64,000 bases of DNA from assembly GCF_009901525.1 (NCBI RefSeq), contig NZ_CP019288.1, forward strand, positions 4,989,501 to 5,053,500. Reading direction: 5' to 3'. Every line of letters begins with the position of its first letter. The stretch's first letter is position 1. A model generated the notes under the pieces. That model had not been told where the DNA came from, searched no databases, and saw only the letters and a list, made by a program, of their open reading frames with translations. The translations under genes and the position numbers were made by a program. Shown here piece after piece: positions 18,555 through 26,714 of this stretch. This DNA comes from Kordia antarctica. GTDB lineage: Bacteria; Bacteroidota; Bacteroidia; Flavobacteriales; Flavobacteriaceae.

Positions 18555-19511
18555 TTAAAAATTCTCTGTTTCACTAATCTTATAACGTTCCTTATCGCGT
18601 TTACTTCGCAATACAATTTCGCCTAAAAATCCAGCTAAGAAAAACTGAGTTCCAATAATCATGGTTGCTAAAGAAATATAAAACCAAGGATTATCAGTTA
18701 CTAAAATTGCTGGTAAATCATACGCAAGTTTGTATAATTTTGTAATTCCGATATATCCGGCAGAAGCCAATCCAATCATAAACATTAATACGCCTAATGC
18801 GCCAAATAAGTGCATCGGACGTTTTCCGAATTTAGACAAAAACCAAATCGTGATTAAATCTAAAAAACCATTAATAAAACGGTCATAACCAAATTTAGTT
18901 TTTCCATACTTCCGTGCTTGATGTATGACAACTTTTTCGCCAATATTGTGAAAACCTGCGTTTTTAGCCAATACAGGAATATATCTGTGCATTTCGCCAT
19001 AAACGTCAACATTCTTAATCACACTATTTTTATATGCTTTTAAACCGCAGTTAAAATCGTGTAATTTTAATCCAGAAGTTCTTCTCGCTGCCCAATTGAA
19101 TAATTTTGATGGAATATTCTTCGCAATGACAGAATCATACCGTTTCTTTTTCCAACCAGAAACTAGGTCGAGTTTTTTCTCTGTAATCATATTGAACAAT
19201 TCAGGAATTTCGTCAGGACTGTCTTGTAAATCCGCATCCATTGTAATGACAACATCGCCTAAAGCTTTATTAAAACCTGCATGCAACGCTTGCGACTTTC
19301 CATAGTTCTGCAAAAAACGAATTCCTTTTACTTCGGAATGTTTTTCAGCCAACTCTTGAATAATTTCCCAAGAACGATCCGTACTTCCATCATCAATAAA
19401 AAGTACTTCATACGTATACTTATTTGCATGCATTACGCGCGCAATCCAAGTATACAGTTCTTTTAAAGACTCATCTTCGTTAAGTAGTGGAATAACTACG
19501 GATATATTCAT
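18555..19511 (-). CDS. Family 2 glycosyltransferase, polyprenyl-phosphate type
   Basis: A 318-residue GT2 enzyme of the DPM1/ArnC/GtrB-like class. The N-terminus SVVIPLLNEDESLKELY, the nucleotide-binding FIDDGSTDRSW and the DXD-like MDADLQDSPDEIP are present, with a later GLKAYKNSV and QARKYGKTKFGYDRF motifs. Two C-terminal membrane helices (residues ~235-260 and ~272-297) anchor it. It should load a sugar onto undecaprenyl/polyprenyl phosphate at the inner membrane, supplying a lipid-linked donor. Nine bp downstream of a DUF4199 gene, so probably one transcript. Confidence 0.9.
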   Translation of the reverse strand: MNISVVIPLLNEDESLKELYTWIARVMHANKYTYEVLFIDDGSTDRSWEIIQELAEKHSEVKGIRFLQNYGKSQALHAGFNKALGDVVITMDADLQDSPDEIPELFNMITEKKLDLVSGWKKKRYDSVIAKNIPSKLFNWAARRTSGLKLHDFNCGLKAYKNSVIKNVDVYGEMHRYIPVLAKNAGFHNIGEKVVIHQARKYGKTKFGYDRFINGFLDLITIWFLSKFGKRPMHLFGALGVLMFMIGLASAGYIGITKLYKLAYDLPAILVTDNPWFYISLATMIIGTQFFLAGFLGEIVLRSKRDKERYKISETENF

Positions 19512-19520
19512 AAAACGGTT

Positions 19521-20024
19521 TTATCGTTGTTTGTAAAAGGCATTGATGACCAATGAGGTAATCAAAGAAACAAAAAATCCAGTAAATAGACTCTTCAATA
19601 CAATATCAATAAATAGACTAAACTTATAATTGGCTTTAAAAAAGGCTATTTTCTCAGCAACTTGATCTGGTGTAAATTGCTCATCAAGTTTTAAATCTTC
19701 TTGCGCAACGGCTGCTAATCTATTAATAAATTCAGGTTCTATAAAATTTGCGTGTATAATTTGATATACCCAAAGGATGAGTCCACCAACTAAAATAACG
19801 CCAATTCCTGTTTGCAATCCTTTTCGAATGCTGAACAATTCTCCTTCCCAATCTTTATTTGCTTTTAAAATAGCAAGTATTATAAATACGACTGTAATCG
19901 GCAACATTAAAATTGCATAGATATTTTTAGAGTCGGTATGAATATTTTGCTGATATTGCAGGATGAAAAATAAAATATTTAGAATTCCTAGCGCAATTCC
20001 GAAATGTGATGTTTTTGAAAACAT
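19521..20024 (-). CDS. DUF4199 membrane protein
   Basis: A 167-residue protein with four predicted membrane helices (about residues 8-24, 36-52, 72-92 and 140-160) and a periplasmic loop between the third and fourth. The layout and motifs (KANKDWEGELFSIRKGLQTGIGVILVGG) match DUF4199, a Bacteroidota family regularly found next to DPM-like glycosyltransferases, as here. Function unknown; a helper for the glycosyltransferase is an inference from neighbourhood. Confidence 0.8.
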   Translation of the reverse strand: MFSKTSHFGIALGILNILFFILQYQQNIHTDSKNIYAILMLPITVVFIILAILKANKDWEGELFSIRKGLQTGIGVILVGGLILWVYQIIHANFIEPEFINRLAAVAQEDLKLDEQFTPDQVAEKIAFFKANYKFSLFIDIVLKSLFTGFFVSLITSLVINAFYKQR

Positions 20025-20099
20025 GGATACAGTTTTTTAAGCAGGAGACAAATATAGAAATTCAGTTGCAGAAAATATCAAAATATTTTTATTAAAATG

Positions 20100-20129
20100 T
20101 TGCAAATTCAGAAATAATAATTAAATTTG
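20100..20129 (+). promoter_or_regulatory. Bacteroidota-type promoter of rpmE2
   Basis: TTG at 20100-20102 and TAAATTTG at 20122-20129, a perfect TAnnTTTG -7 box with a 19-bp spacer. The ATG of L31 lies 41 bp downstream. Confidence 0.65.
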
Positions 20130-20170
20130 CACCTCGAAAATTGAGAAAGTTATAATAAAGAATCACGAAA

Positions 20171-20422
20171 ATGAGACAAGGTATACATCCAGAAAATTAC
20201 AGAGTAGTAGCATTTAAAGATATGTCTAACGAAGATGTATTTCTTACAAAATCTACAGTGGAAACAAAAGAAACTATCGAACACGAAGGTACTGAGTATC
20301 CATTATACAAATTAGAAATTTCAAGAACTTCACATCCATTTTACACTGGTAAATCTAAGTTAGTAGATACAGCAGGACGTATTGACAAGTTCAAAAACAA
20401 ATACTCGAAATTCAAGAAATAA
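20171..20422 (+). CDS. rpmE2: 50S ribosomal protein L31 type B
   Basis: An 83-residue protein starting [19 protein letters not shown], with the L31 signature [21 protein letters not shown] near residues 57-77. It has no cysteines, so it is the zinc-independent type B (C-minus) form, which binds at the interface of the large and small subunits. Single gene with its own promoter and terminator. Confidence 0.97.
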   Translation: MRQGIHPENYRVVAFKDMSNEDVFLTKSTVETKETIEHEGTEYPLYKLEISRTSHPFYTGKSKLVDTAGRIDKFKNKYSKFKK

Positions 20423-20444
20423 GAATTTTGAACACAACATATTA

Positions 20445-20479
20445 AATGTCTTTCAGGAAACTGAGAGACATTTTTTTTT
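20445..20479 (+). terminator. Terminator of rpmE2
   Basis: Stem AATGTCTTTCAG (20445-20456) with CTGAGAGACATT (20461-20472), a GAAA tetraloop, one U-G wobble and a T9 tract. Confidence 0.92.
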
Positions 20480-20546
20480 GAAAAATACTTATATTGCTAT
20501 TTACAAACGCAACCCTTTTTTTACATTTACAAAAACTAAGTACATA

Positions 20547-21722
20547 ATGAACTATATTCTCTTTGATGGAACCGTAAGAAACGCACTCTTACCATTTACC
20601 TACACGCGACCAGTTGCCGATATTAGAGTCGGAATATTAACGATTAGAGAAAAGTGGGAAACGTATCTTGGCGGAACAACCACAACGATTACAGAAGATT
20701 ATTTGTCTGAAAAATATCCAATGGTAGAATTGGAAGAAAATGTAATGATTAATGCTTCTTTTTTGCCAAATGCAGAATTGACAGCTATGATTCAAGATTT
20801 ATCAGCGAAACAAGCTATTTTTTGTGGCGATGAAATTATTGCATTTCACGCAACAGACGAACAAGATGAGGTTGATTTTGAGACGTATGAAGTTATTTCA
20901 TATGAAGCAACATGTTTGCGAATTGAAAATACGTGGGATATTTTTTCAAAGAATGCAGAAGCCATTCAAGCTGATTTTAATTTAATTACTAGAGATAGAA
21001 CTTCACAACCAATTCCGGCAACGGTAAACGTAATTGCTCCTGAAAACATATTCATAGAAGAAGGCGCAACTTTGAATTTCTGTACGTTAAACGCAAGTTC
21101 TGGACCAATTTACATTGGAAAAAATGCTGAAATTATGGAAGGAAGTGTTGTTCGTGGTGCGTTGGCAATGTGTGAAAACTCAGTTTTAAAACTCGCAACT
21201 AAAATTTACGGCGCAACAACGTTAGGACCTTTTTGTAAAGTTGGAGGAGAAGTGAACAATTCCGTATTAATGGGTTATTCTAACAAAGGACATGATGGAT
21301 TTTTAGGAAACTCAGTCTTGGGCGAATGGTGTAATATTGGTGCAGATAGTAACAATTCAAACCTTAAAAATAATTACGCGCCTGTGCGTTTGTGGAGTTA
21401 TGAAACAGAAAATTTTGCCAAAACAGGATTACAATTTTGCGGACTTATGATGGGCGACCACAGCAAATGCGGAATCAACACCATGTTTAACACAGGAACT
21501 GTAGTTGGTGTCAACGCAAACATATTTGGCTCAGGATTTCCAAGAAACTTTGTGCCAAGTTATAGTTGGGGCGGCGCAAGCGGATTTACAACATATTTGA
21601 CAAAAAAAGCTTTTGAAGTTTGCAAAGTTGTGATGTCGCGACGAAAAATAGAATTCACCGAACAAGACGAAGCTATTTTGACACATGTTTTTGAAGAAAC
21701 AAAAAAGTGGCGTAAAGATTAA
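20547..21722 (+). CDS. GlmU-family sugar nucleotidyltransferase/acetyltransferase-like protein
   Basis: A 391-residue protein from the ATG at 20547 (an upstream in-frame Met would need an unlikely extra 55 residues that run through the rpmE2 terminator). The N-terminus MNYILFDGTVRNALLPFTYTRPVADIRVG and the C-terminal left-handed beta-helix (IYIGKNAEIMEGSVVRGALAMCENS ... GYSNKGHDGFLGNSVLGEWCNIG) match the Bacteroidota alternative GlmU family, proposed to make UDP-N-acetylglucosamine or a related nucleotide sugar. The classical LAAGxGTRM nucleotidyltransferase loop is replaced, so the exact reaction is uncertain. Likely co-transcribed with the small membrane protein 10 bp downstream. Confidence 0.85.
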   Translation: MNYILFDGTVRNALLPFTYTRPVADIRVGILTIREKWETYLGGTTTTITEDYLSEKYPMVELEENVMINASFLPNAELTAMIQDLSAKQAIFCGDEIIAFHATDEQDEVDFETYEVISYEATCLRIENTWDIFSKNAEAIQADFNLITRDRTSQPIPATVNVIAPENIFIEEGATLNFCTLNASSGPIYIGKNAEIMEGSVVRGALAMCENSVLKLATKIYGATTLGPFCKVGGEVNNSVLMGYSNKGHDGFLGNSVLGEWCNIGADSNNSNLKNNYAPVRLWSYETENFAKTGLQFCGLMMGDHSKCGINTMFNTGTVVGVNANIFGSGFPRNFVPSYSWGGASGFTTYLTKKAFEVCKVVMSRRKIEFTEQDEAILTHVFEETKKWRKD

Positions 21723-21732
21723 AAAGTAACAA

Positions 21733-22113
21733 ATGATAGAGATTGTCATCATCATTTTAATTGGAAAACAATTCTTTCAATTAGCTAAAAAATACAATCA
21801 AAAACTTGCTTGGATTTATGGTGTTTTGGGCGTGTTTTCCTATTATGGAGGCGCTTTCATAGCTGGAATCATTCTTGGAATCTATATAGAATTTACTGGA
21901 GAAGATCCTTTTGCGGGAGTTAGTGATTTAATATTAGGACTCATATTTATACCAATTGGCGCATTTTTTTGTTGGGGAACATATCAACTCTTCAAAAAGA
22001 AATGGCACAAAGAATATGCAGAAGAAGAACGCAAAAAGCCTAAAATTTCAGACATTGGAAAACCTGGTCAAGATTTCACACAAACTAAAAATGATGGAGA
22101 TTGGCGTATATAA
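21733..22113 (+). CDS. Small membrane protein of unknown function
   Basis: A 126-residue protein with hydrophobic segments at about residues 2-12, 27-51 and 66-87 and a charged C-terminal tail ending FTQTKNDGDWRI. No family recognised. It starts 10 bp after the GlmU-like gene and ends 13 bp from the convergent TlpA-like gene. Confidence 0.65.
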   Translation: MIEIVIIILIGKQFFQLAKKYNQKLAWIYGVLGVFSYYGGAFIAGIILGIYIEFTGEDPFAGVSDLILGLIFIPIGAFFCWGTYQLFKKKWHKEYAEEERKKPKISDIGKPGQDFTQTKNDGDWRI

Positions 22114-22126
22114 TAATTCTGTTAGT

Positions 22127-23581
22127 TTACTTAGCTAAATACGAATCAATCAACGCTCTAATTTCTGTTCCTTTTGGACTCGGAGCATCTTTATGAATCA
22201 TGTTTCCTTCTTTATCATACATAATATATCTAGGAATCGTTTTGAGTTGTAACTGTCTGTAAAACGAAGCAGACGGATAATTAACGGCGACAAAACTATT
22301 TCTAAAATAGATTAAATTTTCTTCTTTTGATGCAACTTGCCATTTAGAAAAATCTTGATCTATGGAAATGTATATATATACAAAATCCTTATTTTCATAT
22401 GCTCGTTGTAATTTCTTAGCAGGTTCAATAGCAACTCTGCACGGAGCGCACCAACTTGCCCAAAAATCTACATAAACAACTTTACCTTTATATTGATCAA
22501 TCACTTCTTTCAGGGTTGTTTTTTCTTTTGTAGCATTTACTAAATAGACTTCATCTATTTTTCCTTTAAAGGAAATAAAATCAGTTAAATACGTATCATT
22601 TATCAAATTTAAAAGCGTGGTATCTTTTACTGTTTCTGTAAACTTTTTATGATATGTTTTAAAATCATCTAGCGAGTAATTATTGGCAATTTCTTTAAGT
22701 GAATAATACAATAGGTAATTCTGTATTTTTTTAGAAAACAAATTACTTTTTTGAACAGAATCAAAAGCAATTAAATAATCATACATTGGTGTATTTCTCT
22801 TCTTGATAATTGGTATTTCAAATTCTTTAAAAACATATCTTGGCAAAAAGTGTTTGTAAATTTTATTCGCTAATAAGGTGTCATTCTTAAGTTCTATTTC
22901 ATCTTTTTTAATATCTGAAAAATCTAATTGACTTATTGCGTATTTGAGTTTCGTTTTGAATAAATCATAATAATCTGCATCAAAATTTCCTATGTTATGT
23001 AAAGAATCTAAAGAAGTTAATTGTTTGACTCTATTAGCTTTTAAAATATCATAATAATCATCATATTCTTTATCTGTTCGATGTCTCCTATGTTTACCCC
23101 AAAATTGAGAATCACTTATGTAAATATCATTTTTCATATTATAAGAGACTTCAAAATTTAATTCTTTTGTCAATTCTTTCTTATTTAAAATAGTAGCATA
23201 GGGTGCATCATTTTTATACTCAAATTGAATGGTATCGCCCGCTTTTACAAGATACGTTGAAGAATAAAAATAATGATACCGATGTTCTAATAAAATCTGA
23301 TTAGTTGTATTAATAATAACCGTATCATTTTCTACTAAATTATCCGATTTTAATTCTTTCATTTCGTACGGATAACTATCGAAATAATAGAGAATAGGGT
23401 CTCCCTTTAAGGAATATGATTTTCCATTTTTATGATACATTGTGTCTTTTTCAAACGTGCGTTTTCCAAAAATAAGGACAACATTTTCATTTTTTTTTAA
23501 TGATTGTTGAATAGTTGAAGTCTTTTTTTTTGAACAACCGATAAGGCAAATAAAAATAATTAATAGAGAAATATATTTCAT
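22127..23581 (-). CDS. TlpA-like thiol-disulfide oxidoreductase lipoprotein
   Basis: A 484-residue protein with a lipoprotein signal (IIFICLIGC, lipid Cys near residue 16). Residues ~20-340 are a helical/charged domain of unknown function; the C-terminal ~140 residues are a thioredoxin fold with the redox motif WCAPC at residues 377-381 and the cis-Pro region LKTIPRYIMYDKEG. Members act in the periplasm on protein disulfides, often in cytochrome or secreted-protein maturation. It lies 67 bp downstream of a six-cysteine GG-leader peptide on the same strand, which suggests the peptide as a possible client. Confidence 0.88.
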   Translation of the reverse strand: MKYISLLIIFICLIGCSKKKTSTIQQSLKKNENVVLIFGKRTFEKDTMYHKNGKSYSLKGDPILYYFDSYPYEMKELKSDNLVENDTVIINTTNQILLEHRYHYFYSSTYLVKAGDTIQFEYKNDAPYATILNKKELTKELNFEVSYNMKNDIYISDSQFWGKHRRHRTDKEYDDYYDILKANRVKQLTSLDSLHNIGNFDADYYDLFKTKLKYAISQLDFSDIKKDEIELKNDTLLANKIYKHFLPRYVFKEFEIPIIKKRNTPMYDYLIAFDSVQKSNLFSKKIQNYLLYYSLKEIANNYSLDDFKTYHKKFTETVKDTTLLNLINDTYLTDFISFKGKIDEVYLVNATKEKTTLKEVIDQYKGKVVYVDFWASWCAPCRVAIEPAKKLQRAYENKDFVYIYISIDQDFSKWQVASKEENLIYFRNSFVAVNYPSASFYRQLQLKTIPRYIMYDKEGNMIHKDAPSPKGTEIRALIDSYLAK

Positions 23582-23648
23582 AAGTATAAAAATAAGGAAA
23601 CATACTGAGTATGTTTCTTATTAAGTTTGAAAATTGTTTTTGAATATA

Positions 23649-23915
23649 CTAGTAATACCAAGAAGCACCACCACAACCTTCACAGCACCAACGTCCACCA
23701 CTTGCTACAAATGCTTTTGCTTCGTCTTTACTAACGTTTCTAACAATATCACCACCTTCACATGTATCGTCGTGATCCCCTGGAATTGTACAAGGTCTAA
23801 AAGCAGCACAGCTACCAGTTCCAGGAGATAATTCATCTACATTTCCACCAAGAATAGTACGCTGTTCAGCTTTTGTTATCGTTTTTCCTAATGTTGAAAT
23901 TTTCTTAAGATTCAT
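23649..23915 (-). CDS. GG-leader Cys-rich peptide (bacteriocin/RiPP-precursor-like)
   Basis: An 88-residue protein whose leader MNLKKISTLGKTITKAEQ and double glycine at residues 23-24 (TILGG) match the flavobacterial natural-product-precursor GG-leader family. The part after GG has six Cys, including GRWCCEGCGG near the C-terminus, and an aromatic tail ASWYY. It is expected to be cleaved after GG by a C39-type peptidase transporter; none is present in this window. Its partner on the same strand is the TlpA-like lipoprotein. Confidence 0.75.
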   Translation of the reverse strand: MNLKKISTLGKTITKAEQRTILGGNVDELSPGTGSCAAFRPCTIPGDHDDTCEGGDIVRNVSKDEAKAFVASGGRWCCEGCGGASWYY

Positions 23916-24105
23916 AATTTTTAAAATTAGTTTGACGTATTTTGAAAGTCAAAATTAAATTAAAATTTATAAAAATCCTACAATTATTGTAGCTTTAATC
24001 AATTTAATAATGTTTAATAAGCTACACTTTAAGAATTTGTTCTATGAAATATCGATTTAAATCTATAATTGATTTGAAATCCTTACAAAGATTTTTCTTA
24101 ACATT

Positions 24106-24142
24106 AAAAGCCATTACTCATAAAAAAGTAACGGCTTTTGCT
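24106..24142 (-). terminator. Terminator of the small membrane-protein cluster
   Basis: Stem AAAAGCCATTAC (24106-24117) and GTAACGGCTTTT (24128-24139), one A/C mismatch, 10-nt loop, and a T-rich run on the minus-strand exit side. It lies 27 bp beyond the stop of the gene at 24166. Confidence 0.75.
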
Positions 24143-24165
24143 ATATAAAATTTCTATCGTATCAA

Positions 24166-24465
24166 TTAAAATTGAAAAATTAAGGGTACTTCATTCGGAA
24201 ATTCGTGTATGAACAAAAAGTAACTCATTACCGAAATCAAAATAACACCAACTACTGAAAATATAATGATTGTTTTACGTCGTGATTGTTTTTGTTCTTC
24301 TTGCATCCGATTTCGGATTTTATGTAGCATGTATTCCGAAGTCTCATTATATTCAGCTACAGAAGATTCTGTGCCAATGTAACGTTCTACGCGTTCAAGC
24401 TTATCCAAACGCTTGCGCCTGTTATTTCTAATAATGCTGTTCGCTAATGATGCAAATCCTGACAT
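24166..24465 (-). CDS. Small single-pass membrane protein, paralogue 3 of 3
   Basis: A 99-residue protein: basic N-terminus (NNRRKRLDKLERVERY), an amphipathic helix (YMLHKIRNRMQEEQKQSRRK) and one membrane helix at about residues 67-87. It shares the layout and key motif (LL/MLHKIRxRxQEQ, then RR, then the helix) with the genes at 24493-24798 and the IS-split copy ending at 26333. Function unknown; no signal peptide, so N-terminus probably cytoplasmic. Confidence 0.7.
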   Translation of the reverse strand: MSGFASLANSIIRNNRRKRLDKLERVERYIGTESSVAEYNETSEYMLHKIRNRMQEEQKQSRRKTIIIFSVVGVILISVMSYFLFIHEFPNEVPLIFQF

Positions 24466-24492
24466 AAGTGTTAAATTTTAATAAATATTTTT

Positions 24493-24798
24493 TTAGTTAA
24501 AAATCGAGATTGAAAATATATCTGAATCAAATGATTTAAAAAACATAAAATAGCAAAAAACTATCGTGACTAGTATACTAAAAATGATTCCTATCTTAAT
24601 ATTCCTTTGTCTGCGCAATCTTTCTTGTTCTTGTATTCTATGTCTAATATCTTTTAACAGACTATCTGAAGCTTCTTCATATACAGCTTTTTCTGTATCA
24701 TTTTTCAGATACAATTTTCGCTGATTTTGTCTGTGCTCTAACCTACGTTTACTATTATTAAACGCAACTGTAGAAGCTGATCTTACAATAACTGGCAT
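24493..24798 (-). CDS. Small single-pass membrane protein, paralogue 2 of 3
   Basis: A 101-residue protein with a basic N-terminal half (NNSKRRLEHRQNQRKLYLK), an amphipathic helix (SLLKDIRHRIQEQERLRRQ) and one membrane helix around residues 66-87. Clearly related to its neighbour at 24166-24465 in length, order of elements and the RxRxQEQ/EEQ motif. Family unknown. The three paralogues form one minus-strand run. Confidence 0.7.
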   Translation of the reverse strand: MPVIVRSASTVAFNNSKRRLEHRQNQRKLYLKNDTEKAVYEEASDSLLKDIRHRIQEQERLRRQRNIKIGIIFSILVTIVFCYFMFFKSFDSDIFSISIFN

Positions 24799-24866
24799 AG
24801 TTTTGAGGTTTTAAATGTTAATATACGACCAAAATTTTATAATTCCAATTACAAGAAAAATCGAAA

Positions 24867-24886
24867 CAGGGCAGAATCATACTTTT
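24867..24886. repeat. IS terminal inverted repeat, left
   Basis: CAGGGCAGAATCATACTTTT, perfect match to the right end; preceded by the target duplication AAAATCGAAA at 24857-24866. Confidence 0.95.
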
Positions 24887-25989
24887 AAATTTAATATTCT
24901 GAGTAAATAGTCTTCATTCCATCCAGCTTCAAGTCTTTTGCTTTTCATAGATAGCTTTTTAGAGGTTTCATTTTTCAATAGATTTAAAGCAATTTTAAGC
25001 AGAATAGAATAATTTTGAGCAGCATTTCCTGCTCTTTTTCTAGAAGCATCTTCAGAGAAAGCTACATCTAAAGTCCAATGTAATTTATTTTCTACCGCCC
25101 AATGCGAGCGTATTTTAGATTGAAATTCACTAGCATCATTTCGTAAACTTGAAATATAATATCGTGTCGCTTTTTCTGTCGCTTTATCACTATTTTTAAA
25201 TTCACGAATGCTATCTATTTTTATAATACTTTGTAAATTTTTCCATTGATTGTCCTGTTCAATAAACTTAAAATCAGTAATTACGCTACATGTTCTAGTT
25301 TCAATACGCCCATGATCTAAATCATGTTTAGTGTATGTTTCTAGTTGTTTGGAAAACCGAAACTCATCTTCAATATGTTCTAATAACTGCGGTTGATTTG
25401 CTTTAACTGCTAAAATATAATCAGCATCTAGTTCAATTATTTTTTTTGCAATTTCTTTTTGAGTTCCCATAGCATCTATTGTAATAGTATTTCCTGCAAT
25501 ACTAAGGATGTTCAGTAATTCTGGGATCGCAGTAATTTCGTTTGACTTTTCAGCTGTTTTAACTTGACCTAGAACAAGATTGTTTTCGCAAGCCCAAGCA
25601 CTAACCATGTGAATTGGCGATTTTTTACCATGAGACTTTGCGCCACGTATCGTTTTACCATCAATCGCAATTATTTGACCTTTACTTAAATTTGCAATTG
25701 AATTGACCCAATCAATAAAACAAGATTCAAATTGTTCACTATCAATAGCTGAAAAGACTCTATTGATAGTTACTTTCGAAGGAATACCGTTAGGTAATTC
25801 TAAGAATTTCTTTAAAAAAGGTTCTTTTGATTTGGCAAACCCAGCCATTTGTTCCCAAGTTTCTGCCCCAGAAATCACTGCAATTATACCAATAAGAAGG
25901 ATATCTACTAAATTATGAAGCTTGTTTATATGGCTTCTGTGGTCTTGTATTTGCCCAAAAATGTCTTTTAAGTTATCAGATGGTTTCAT
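24877..25989 (-). CDS. ISAs1-family DDE transposase
   Basis: A 370-residue transposase. The N-terminal DDE_Tnp_1-associated domain (FGQIQDHRSHINKLHNLVDI, residues 11-30, and GAETWEQMAGF) is typical of ISAs1/H-repeat proteins. Catalytic residues are visible as Asp110 in AIDGKTIRG, Asp172 in ITIDAMGTQ and Glu300 in HWAVENKLHW. The length matches the family, with no frameshift or stop. The stop codon lies inside the left terminal repeat region, leaving only about 10 bp to the IS end. Confidence 0.96.
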   Translation of the reverse strand: MKPSDNLKDIFGQIQDHRSHINKLHNLVDILLIGIIAVISGAETWEQMAGFAKSKEPFLKKFLELPNGIPSKVTINRVFSAIDSEQFESCFIDWVNSIANLSKGQIIAIDGKTIRGAKSHGKKSPIHMVSAWACENNLVLGQVKTAEKSNEITAIPELLNILSIAGNTITIDAMGTQKEIAKKIIELDADYILAVKANQPQLLEHIEDEFRFSKQLETYTKHDLDHGRIETRTCSVITDFKFIEQDNQWKNLQSIIKIDSIREFKNSDKATEKATRYYISSLRNDASEFQSKIRSHWAVENKLHWTLDVAFSEDASRKRAGNAAQNYSILLKIALNLLKNETSKKLSMKSKRLEAGWNEDYLLRILNLKV

Positions 25990-26080
25990 TGAGTTAAGTA
26001 ATTGATTATCAGTATAATATACGAATAATTGATAACTTAAACAATTAATAATCAGGCAAATAAATGATTATATTGTCTTA

Positions 26081-26100
26081 AAAAGTATGATTCTGCCCTG
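26081..26100. repeat. IS terminal inverted repeat, right
   Basis: AAAAGTATGATTCTGCCCTG, followed by the second target-site copy AAAATCGAAA at 26101-26110. Confidence 0.95.
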
Positions 26101-26445
26101 AAAATCGAAATAGGAATTGCTACTATAAATGAAATGATAGTTTTAATCCTATCGGAGCGTTGTTGTTTTTGGAGTTTTTCGCGGACAGCTTTTAATTGCG
26201 CTTCCGTAGCTTTTGGAAATGTAAATGTATTTCCTTCATCTTTATAATAATGTTGGTTTTTATCAAAAGGAGTTCTTCTACTTCGTCTTCTTTTAGTTCT
26301 GTCTAAATCTTCATATACTGCAAATCCTGTCATAATCTCTTTCTTTAAATGAATCGTATACAATATCTGTATCGAAAAAGATAAAAATGTTACAGCGAAA
26401 ATTTATTATTGAACCTAAACTTGATGTGAAAATAACACGTAATAG

Positions 26446-26646
26446 ATTCTTTTTCCGCAGTGTAGTATTCATTTTTCGTTAAAAATTTTTGAAGCCTTGG
26501 AAAAAATTTAGAAAAATGAATACGGTTTTAGTTTTTCAGAGAAAAAACTAAAAACACCTCTGGAAAAACGCACTTTCTTTTGTTGACGCCTGTGCTGAAC
26601 TTGATTCAGTATTCTTTGTGCGAGCAAAGAGAAAGAAAGTGAAAAG
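26446..26646 (+). repeat. Dispersed hairpin repeat, copy 2 (with an inserted palindrome)
   Basis: Same order as copy 1: TTTTTCCGCAGTGTAG, TTTTTGAAGCCTTGGAAAAA, a hairpin (GTTTTAGTTTTT-CAGAG-AAAAAACTAAAAAC), ACACCTCTGGAAAA, CACTTTCTTTTGTT and CTTTGTGCGAGCAAAG. A 19-bp palindrome at 26593-26611, also found inverted at 45441-45459, interrupts the distal stem. The element is the main content of the 381-bp gap between the IS-split gene and the peptide-binding lipoprotein gene. Confidence 0.85.
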
Positions 26647-26714
26647 CTAATTAAGCTAGTTTTTAACATAAATATTCTCTAAGATACTTGGAAGGTTTAT
26701 TTATCGAGCTTACA

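Larger units (their letters stand above)
24867..26100 (-). mobile_element. Complete ISAs1-family insertion sequence (1234 bp)
   Basis: The ends are perfect 20-bp inverted repeats, CAGGGCAGAATCATACTTTT at 24867-24886 and its reverse complement at 26081-26100. Both sides carry the direct repeat AAAATCGAAA (24857-24866 and 26101-26110), a 10-bp target duplication within the range known for ISAs1. One intact transposase gene fills the element. Intact ends, duplication and ORF suggest a recent insertion. Confidence 0.96.
24811..26333 (-). pseudogene. Paralogue 1 of 3, split by the IS element
   Basis: The 5' part runs from the ATG at 26333 (MTGFAVYEDLDRTKRRRS; an upstream in-frame Met at 26363 is less likely) to 26101, and the 3' part is 24811-24866. 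Removing the IS and one 10-bp target duplication restores a 92-residue reading frame that ends ISIFLVIGIIKFWSYINI, giving an unbroken membrane helix and a stop 12 bp before the next paralogue. As it stands, translation runs 15 codons into the IS (to 26052), replacing the second half of the membrane helix with RAESYFLRQYNHLFA. Confidence 0.85.

Noticed and set aside
20382-20546. 55-codon N-terminal extension of the GlmU-like gene
   Set aside because: It would overlap the end of rpmE2 and run through its terminator; the family start MNYILFDG is at 20547.
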